Part shown: positions 59,604 to 64,000 of the stretch, one piece after another
Position numbering within the stretch: position 1 is the stretch's first letter
Layout of the letters: every line of letters starts with the position of its first letter
NCBI GenBank assembly: GCA_017527065.1
Contig: JAFXQO010000062.1
Coordinates: 124,001-188,000, forward strand
Direction of reading: 5' to 3'
Length of the DNA stretch: 64,000 nucleotides
From: Clostridia bacterium
GTDB lineage: Bacteria; Bacillota; Clostridia; Christensenellales; Aristaeellaceae
Notes under the pieces: generated by a model
The model's input: the letters and a program-made list of their open reading frames with translations, nothing else
Database searches by the model: none
Told to the model about the DNA's origin: nothing
Translations under genes and position numbers: made by a program

Positions 59604-60452
59604 ATGTATCAGATCGTCGCGAAGAAGGCGCTGAACCCCACCGTCACGCAGATGGAAATCGAAGCCCCGCTGGTGGCCCGCAAGGCCAGGCCCGGCCAAT
59701 TCATCATCCTGCGCGTGGACGAAGAGGGCGAGCGCATTCCCCTCACAGTGGCCGGCACGGACCCCGAGGCGGGCACGGTAAAGATCATCTTCCAGATCGT
59801 CGGCGCGACCACCGCGCTGCTGAACCATAAGGAGCAGGGCGAATCCATCCAGGATTTCGCCGGCCCCCTGGGCGTCGCCACGCACACCGAGGGCATAAAA
59901 AAGGTGTGCATCGTGGGCGGCGGCGTGGGCTGCGCCATCGCCATGCCCGTGGCGCAGGAGTTCCACCGCCTGGGCGCCGAAGTGACCAGTATCATCGGCT
60001 TCCGCAGCAAGGACCTGCTCATCCTGGAGGACGAATTCCGCGCCTGCTCGGACAGGCTCGTGGTCATGACCGACGACGGCTCCTACGGCCGCCACGGCAA
60101 CGTCACCGTGCCCCTGAAGGAAATGCTGGAAGCGGGCGAGACCTTCGACCAGATCATCACCATTGGCCCGCTGGTCATGATGAAATTCGTGACGCTGGCG
60201 GCCAAGCCCTTCGGCGTGCCCGTGATCGCCTCCATGAACCCCATCATGATCGACGGCACCGGCATGTGCGGCGGCTGCCGCATCACACTGGTGCAGGACG
60301 GCCAGCGCGTGACGAAATTCGCCTGCGTGGACGGCCCGGATTTCAACGCCTACGAGATCGACTTCGACGAGGCCATGAGCCGCGGCCGCATGTACGCGGA
60401 TTACGAGCGGCACGCCTACGAAGAGACCTGCAACCTGTTCAAAAACGCGTGA
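59604..60452 (+). CDS. nfnA: NfnA: sulfide dehydrogenase/ferredoxin-NADP reductase alpha-type subunit
   Basis: This is the FAD and [2Fe-2S] subunit of NfnAB, which couples NADH and reduced ferredoxin oxidation to NADP+ reduction by electron bifurcation. The 282-aa product has a flavin-binding barrel (ARPGQFIILRVDEEGERIPL), the NAD-site VCIVGGGVGCAIAMPVAQ, and the C-terminal cluster cysteines in GTGMCGGCRITL and FACVDGPDFNAYEID. ATG 59604 follows AGAGGTG. Confidence 0.92.
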   Translation: MYQIVAKKALNPTVTQMEIEAPLVARKARPGQFIILRVDEEGERIPLTVAGTDPEAGTVKIIFQIVGATTALLNHKEQGESIQDFAGPLGVATHTEGIKKVCIVGGGVGCAIAMPVAQEFHRLGAEVTSIIGFRSKDLLILEDEFRACSDRLVVMTDDGSYGRHGNVTVPLKEMLEAGETFDQIITIGPLVMMKFVTLAAKPFGVPVIASMNPIMIDGTGMCGGCRITLVQDGQRVTKFACVDGPDFNAYEIDFDEAMSRGRMYADYERHAYEETCNLFKNA

Positions 60453-60466
60453 GGAGGGAGAACAGT

Positions 60467-61876
60467 ATGGCCATCATCCCAAAGAAACACGAAATGCCCA
60501 CCCAGGCTCCCGAGGCGCGCGCGCATAATTTCAGCGAGGTGGCGATGGGGTATCCCATGGAAATCGCCGTGGAGGAGGCCAAGCGCTGCCTGAACTGCAA
60601 AAACAGGCCCTGCGTGGCGGGCTGCCCCGTCAACATAGACATCCCCGGCTTCATCGGCTGCGTCAAGGAGGGCGATTTTGAGGGGGCCTACCAGGTCATC
60701 ACGAAATCCTCCTCGCTGCCCGCCGTGTGCGGCCGCGTGTGCCCCCAGGAGACCCAGTGCGAGATGAAGTGCACCCTGGGCATCAAGTTCGAGCCCGTGG
60801 GCATCGGCCGCCTGGAGCGCTTCGTGGCCGACTGGCACAATGAAAACGCCTCCGAGAAGCCCGCCGCGCCCAAGGCCAACGGCCACAGGGTGGCCATCGT
60901 GGGCAGCGGCCCCAGCGGCCTCACCTGCGCGGGCGACCTGGCCAAGAAGGGCTACAAAGTCACCGTATACGAGGCGCTGCACACCGCCGGCGGCGTGCTG
61001 GTCTACGGCATCCCCGAATTCCGCCTGCCCAAGGCCATCGTGGCCAAGGAGGTGGATACCCTCAAGGCGCTGGGCGTGGACGTGGAGCCCAACGTCATCA
61101 TCGGCAAGACGCTGACCGTCGATGAGCTGTTCGACATGGGCTTTGAGGCCGTGTTCATCGGCTCCGGCGCGGGCCTGCCCAACTTCATGAACATCCCCGG
61201 CGAAGCCTGCAAGGGCGTGTACTCCGCCAACGAGTTTCTCACCCGCTCCAACCTGATGAAGGCCTACCGGGACGACCCGCGCACGCCCATCATGAAGGGC
61301 GGCAAGGTGGCCGTTGTGGGCGGCGGCAACGTGGCCATGGACGCGGCCCGCACGGCGCTGCGCCTGGGCGCTGAGCACGTCTACATCGTGTACCGCCGCT
61401 CCATGGAGGAGCTGCCCGCCCGCCGGGAGGAAGTGGAGCACGCCATCGAGGAAGGCATCGACTTCCGGCTGCTGAATAATCCCGTCGAGATCCTGGGCTA
61501 CAACAACCCCGACGACCCCCGCGATCCGAAGAACGGCTTCGTGACCGGCATGCGCTGCATCCGCATGGAGCTGGGCGAGCCGGACGCCCGGGGCCGCCGC
61601 CGCCCGGTGCCCATTCCCGGCAGCGAATTCGAGCTGGCGGTCGACACGGTCATCATGGCCATCGGCACCTCGCCGAACCCGCTCATCAAGAACACCACCG
61701 AGGGCCTGGAAGTCAACAGCCACGGCGGCATCATTGTGAACGAAGACGGCCTCACCTCCCGCAAGGACGTGTACGCCGGCGGCGATGCCGTGACCGGCGC
61801 GGCCACGGTCATCTCCGCCATGGGCGCGGGCAAGATCGCGGCCCAGGCCATCGATAAAGCGCTGAAGCGCAGGTAA
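60467..61876 (+). CDS. nfnB: NfnB: NADPH-dependent glutamate synthase small subunit-like
   Basis: This FAD and two [4Fe-4S] subunit partners NfnA 14 bp upstream. The 469-aa product has cluster motifs CLNCKNRPCVAGCPVNIDI and VCGRVCPQETQCEMKC, the FAD motif VAIVGSGPSGLTCAGDLAKK, the NADPH motif VAVVGGGNVAMDAARTALRL and the C-terminal YAGGDAVTGAATVISAMGAG. It is annotated as GltA in some genomes. GAGGAGGGAG precedes ATG 60467. Confidence 0.94.
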   Translation: MAIIPKKHEMPTQAPEARAHNFSEVAMGYPMEIAVEEAKRCLNCKNRPCVAGCPVNIDIPGFIGCVKEGDFEGAYQVITKSSSLPAVCGRVCPQETQCEMKCTLGIKFEPVGIGRLERFVADWHNENASEKPAAPKANGHRVAIVGSGPSGLTCAGDLAKKGYKVTVYEALHTAGGVLVYGIPEFRLPKAIVAKEVDTLKALGVDVEPNVIIGKTLTVDELFDMGFEAVFIGSGAGLPNFMNIPGEACKGVYSANEFLTRSNLMKAYRDDPRTPIMKGGKVAVVGGGNVAMDAARTALRLGAEHVYIVYRRSMEELPARREEVEHAIEEGIDFRLLNNPVEILGYNNPDDPRDPKNGFVTGMRCIRMELGEPDARGRRRPVPIPGSEFELAVDTVIMAIGTSPNPLIKNTTEGLEVNSHGGIIVNEDGLTSRKDVYAGGDAVTGAATVISAMGAGKIAAQAIDKALKRR

Positions 61877-61889
61877 ATCGGGGAGCCTT

Positions 61890-62666
61890 ATGAAGCTGTT
61901 TCTCTATCCGAACGCGCTGTCCGAGGAGCGGCGGCAGGCGGCCATGCGCTGCGCCGCCCGCCTCCCGGAGCGCTTCGAGTGCTACGCCAGCGCCGGGAAC
62001 GCCGCCTGGCTGAATCCCGGCGCGTGCCGGGAAGGCGATCCCGCCGACTGCGACGCAATCATGGTCTTCGGGGGCGACGGCACCATGCTGCGCGCCGCCC
62101 GAACGGCTCTGGCGGCGAACAAACCCCTGCTGGGCGTCAACACCGGCCGGCGGGGGTATCTGTGCGCCCTCACGGAGGAAGACCTTCCCGCCTTCGACGA
62201 GGCGGCGCTGCGCGCGCTGCCCGTCAGCCCCCGCACGCTCATCGAATACACCTGGCTGGGCGAGACGCGCCGCGCCCTGAACGAGCTGACTATTGCCAAG
62301 AACGACTACGGCTCCACGCTGGATGTCTTCGCCGCGCTGGACGGCGCACCGCTGGGCGACTGGCAGGGCGACGGCCTGTTGGTCGCCACGCCCACCGGCT
62401 CCAGCGCCTACAACCTCTCCGCCGGCGGGCCGCGGCTCATGCCGGACAGCGGCTGCTTTGTGCTCACGCCGCTGTGCCCCACCGGGCTGAACCGCGCGCC
62501 CATCGTCATCTCCGACGCGGCCGCGCTCACCCTCTCCGCAAAACCGCGCTTCAACCCCCAGGAAGCCCGCGTGTACGCCGACGGCGCCTTCGAGGGCATC
62601 CTGGAGGGCGAAATCACCCTGCGCCGCGCCGCCCAGCGGCTCATGCTGCTCCAGCGCCGCGCCTGA
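61890..62666 (+). CDS. nadK: NAD kinase
   Basis: NadK makes NADP from NAD. The 258-aa product has the GGDGTMLRAAR motif near residue 61, GVNTGRRGYL, the NE motif in ALNELTIAKND, and the TPTGSSAYNLSAGG loop. It lies 13 bp after nfnB, so the enzyme that makes NADP is co-expressed with the enzyme that reduces it. Confidence 0.94.
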   Translation: MKLFLYPNALSEERRQAAMRCAARLPERFECYASAGNAAWLNPGACREGDPADCDAIMVFGGDGTMLRAARTALAANKPLLGVNTGRRGYLCALTEEDLPAFDEAALRALPVSPRTLIEYTWLGETRRALNELTIAKNDYGSTLDVFAALDGAPLGDWQGDGLLVATPTGSSAYNLSAGGPRLMPDSGCFVLTPLCPTGLNRAPIVISDAAALTLSAKPRFNPQEARVYADGAFEGILEGEITLRRAAQRLMLLQRRA

Positions 62667-62734
62667 CGCGCATAGTTTCCGCGTTTTTCCACATACTACG
62701 CCTGAATCCCATCGCTTTCAGGAGGAAAAACGCC

Positions 62735-64000
62735 GTGCTTTACCTTTGCCTTTCCCTCGTGCAGCTTGGCGTCACACTCGTCGTCGGCTGCTATTTTTAT
62801 CGCCAGCTCAGAGCCCAGCAGGAATCAGGCGCGCCGGAGCGCCGCGCCGACAGCCGCGCCGAGATGGAGCGGCTGCAGCGCATGCGCCGCGTGCGCCTCA
62901 CCCCGCCCCTCAGCGAGCGCGTGCGCCCCGCCCGCATGGAGGACATCGTCGGCCAGGAGGACGGCGTGCGCGCGCTGCGGGCCGTCCTCTGCTGCGAGAA
63001 CCCCCAGCACGTGATCATCTACGGCCCGCCCGGCGTGGGCAAGACCTGCGCGGCGCGCCTCGTGCTCGATGAGGCCCGCAGGCTCCCCGAAACTCCCTTC
63101 GCCGCGGACGCGCCCTTCATCGAAATGGACGCCACCACCGTGCGCTTCGACGAGCGGGCCATCGCCGATCCGCTCATCGGCTCGGTGCACGACCCCATCT
63201 ACCAGGGCGCAGGCCAGCTGGGCGTCAGCGGCGTGCCCCAGCCCAAGCCGGGGGCCGTCACGCGCGCCAACGGCGGCGTGCTGTTCCTGGACGAGATCGG
63301 CGAACTGCATCCCACCCAGATGAACAAGCTCCTGAAGGTGCTGGAGGACAGGCTGGTGCGGTTTGAGAGCGCCTACTACTCTCCTTCCGACCGGCATACG
63401 CCCCGCCACATCCACGACATCTTCAAAAACGGCCTGCCCGCCGATTTCCGCCTCGTGGGCGCCACCACCCGCGCGCCGGAGGAGCTGCCGCCCGCCCTTC
63501 GCTCGCGCTGCATGGAGATCTTCTTCCGGCCCCTGGAGCCGGAGGACCTGAGCCGCATCGCCGGGGGCGCGGCGGAGAAGGCCGGCTTCTCCCTCGCCCC
63601 GGAAGAGGCGGAATTGGTGGGCCGCTGCGCTGAAAGCGGCCGCGAGGCGGTGAACATCGTCCAGATGGCCGCGGGGTTGCTGCGCGGGCAGAATGATAAG
63701 CGCATCAGCCGCGAGGCGCTGGAATGGGTGTTCGAATGCGGCCATCACGCGCCGCGCGCCCTGCCGGAAGCGCCCCGCGTCGCCGCGCCGGGCCGTGTGA
63801 CGGGCCTGGCCGTGCACGGCGCCCACGAAGGCGCGCTGCTGCCCATCGAGGCGGCGGCGCTGCCCGGCCGGGGGCGCATCCTGGTGAGCGGCATCGTGTG
63901 CGAAGAGGAGCTCTCCCCCGCGCCTGGCCGAACCATCCGCCGCCGCAGCACAGCCCAGGCCTCCGCGGACAACGCCGCGACGCTGCTGCGCCGGCTCCTG
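62735..64000 (+). CDS. lonB: ATP-dependent protease LonB (partial, 3' end beyond window)
   Basis: At least 422 aa are present and the frame is still open at the window end. The protein starts with a membrane helix (about 2-20). A basic stretch follows, then the AAA+ domain with Walker A GPPGVGKT (about 97-104) and Walker B GGVLFLDEIGE (about 178-188). The ARF-type segment LPPALRSRCMEIFFRPLEPE follows. The C-terminal proteolytic domain (Ser-Lys dyad) begins near residue 350 with RVTGLAVHGAHEGALLPIEA and lies mostly outside. GTG 62735 has AGGAGG 9 bp upstream. Confidence 0.92.
   Translation, partial: MLYLCLSLVQLGVTLVVGCYFYRQLRAQQESGAPERRADSRAEMERLQRMRRVRLTPPLSERVRPARMEDIVGQEDGVRALRAVLCCENPQHVIIYGPPGVGKTCAARLVLDEARRLPETPFAADAPFIEMDATTVRFDERAIADPLIGSVHDPIYQGAGQLGVSGVPQPKPGAVTRANGGVLFLDEIGELHPTQMNKLLKVLEDRLVRFESAYYSPSDRHTPRHIHDIFKNGLPADFRLVGATTRAPEELPPALRSRCMEIFFRPLEPEDLSRIAGGAAEKAGFSLAPEEAELVGRCAESGREAVNIVQMAAGLLRGQNDKRISREALEWVFECGHHAPRALPEAPRVAAPGRVTGLAVHGAHEGALLPIEAAALPGRGRILVSGIVCEEELSPAPGRTIRRRSTAQASADNAATLLRRLL

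Overview
The window is one continuous, GC-rich stretch (about two thirds G+C by eye) of a low-redundancy bacterial chromosome. I call about 60 protein genes, no rRNA or tRNA, and no transposase, phage or CRISPR genes. The mix points to a Gram-positive anaerobe of the class Clostridia, probably a gut or rumen member of a GC-rich order such as Christensenellales or Oscillospirales. The pointers are an FMN riboswitch before an ECF-type RibU, a serine T-box before serS, a PPi-type phosphofructokinase, NfnAB, LonB, LplABC-type sugar ABC transporters, a type Ic aspartate aminotransferase, and sigma-A promoters with strong Shine-Dalgarno sites. The order-level placement is inference.

Layout. 1-3180: FMN riboswitch, ribU, then the tRNA-t6A and ribosome-modification operon tsaE-tsaB-rimI. 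3200-5012: a palindromic repeat, then serS with its T-box (minus strand). 5020-7855: esterase and D,D-carboxypeptidase (minus), divergent from a UroD-like protein. 7916-11250: a minus-strand uronate operon (NodB-type deacetylase, TIM-barrel epimerase, kduI, kduD). 11391-16209: a minus-strand ABC importer (binding protein, ATPase, fused permease) ending in a glycerophosphodiesterase-like gene. 16443-19272: a GH112 galactosyl-hexosamine/rhamnose phosphorylase with an SGNH hydrolase. 19333-21539: cca-rnz, for tRNA 3' ends. 21793-23792: aminotransferase and a second SGNH hydrolase. 23920-32267: a sugar locus with a GH4 alpha-galactosidase-like enzyme and a zinc-ribbon/TPR protein, divergent from LplB/LplC/LplA-like transporter genes and two Gfo/Idh/MocA dehydrogenases. 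32363-36868: recG followed by a small accessory group of lower GC (deaminase, P-loop protein, GNAT, YitT-like). 37003-42556: a pyruvate-dehydrogenase-type operon (E2, E3, fused E1 alpha-beta) whose two gaps are each filled by a related inverted-repeat element. 42689-46778: GNAT; a MerR-controlled alcohol dehydrogenase/nitroreductase/membrane-protein operon; bioY. 46860-50373: esterase, small protein, fba, and divergent PPi-phosphofructokinase. 50445-57695: a VanX-like dipeptidase, then polA-coaE-lytic transglycosylase-lipoprotein and DUF523. 57747-59421: ECF sigma factor with a membrane partner. 59604-64000: nfnA-nfnB-nadK-lonB, cut by the window end.

Taken together, the carbohydrate genes describe a fermenter of host or plant glycans: uronates, beta-galactosyl disaccharides and alpha-galactosides are imported as oligosaccharides and cleaved inside the cell. 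Glycolysis uses a pyrophosphate phosphofructokinase with class II aldolase. Pyruvate can go through a lipoate-dependent dehydrogenase complex, and NfnAB plus NAD kinase supply NADPH. I found no clearly new multi-gene defence or mobile system. The most unusual signals are the repeat elements inside the pdh operon, the N-terminally extended RibU, a promoter-like motif shared by the GH112 and Gfo/Idh units, the 19-bp-spacer MerR promoter, and the deaminase/P-loop group.
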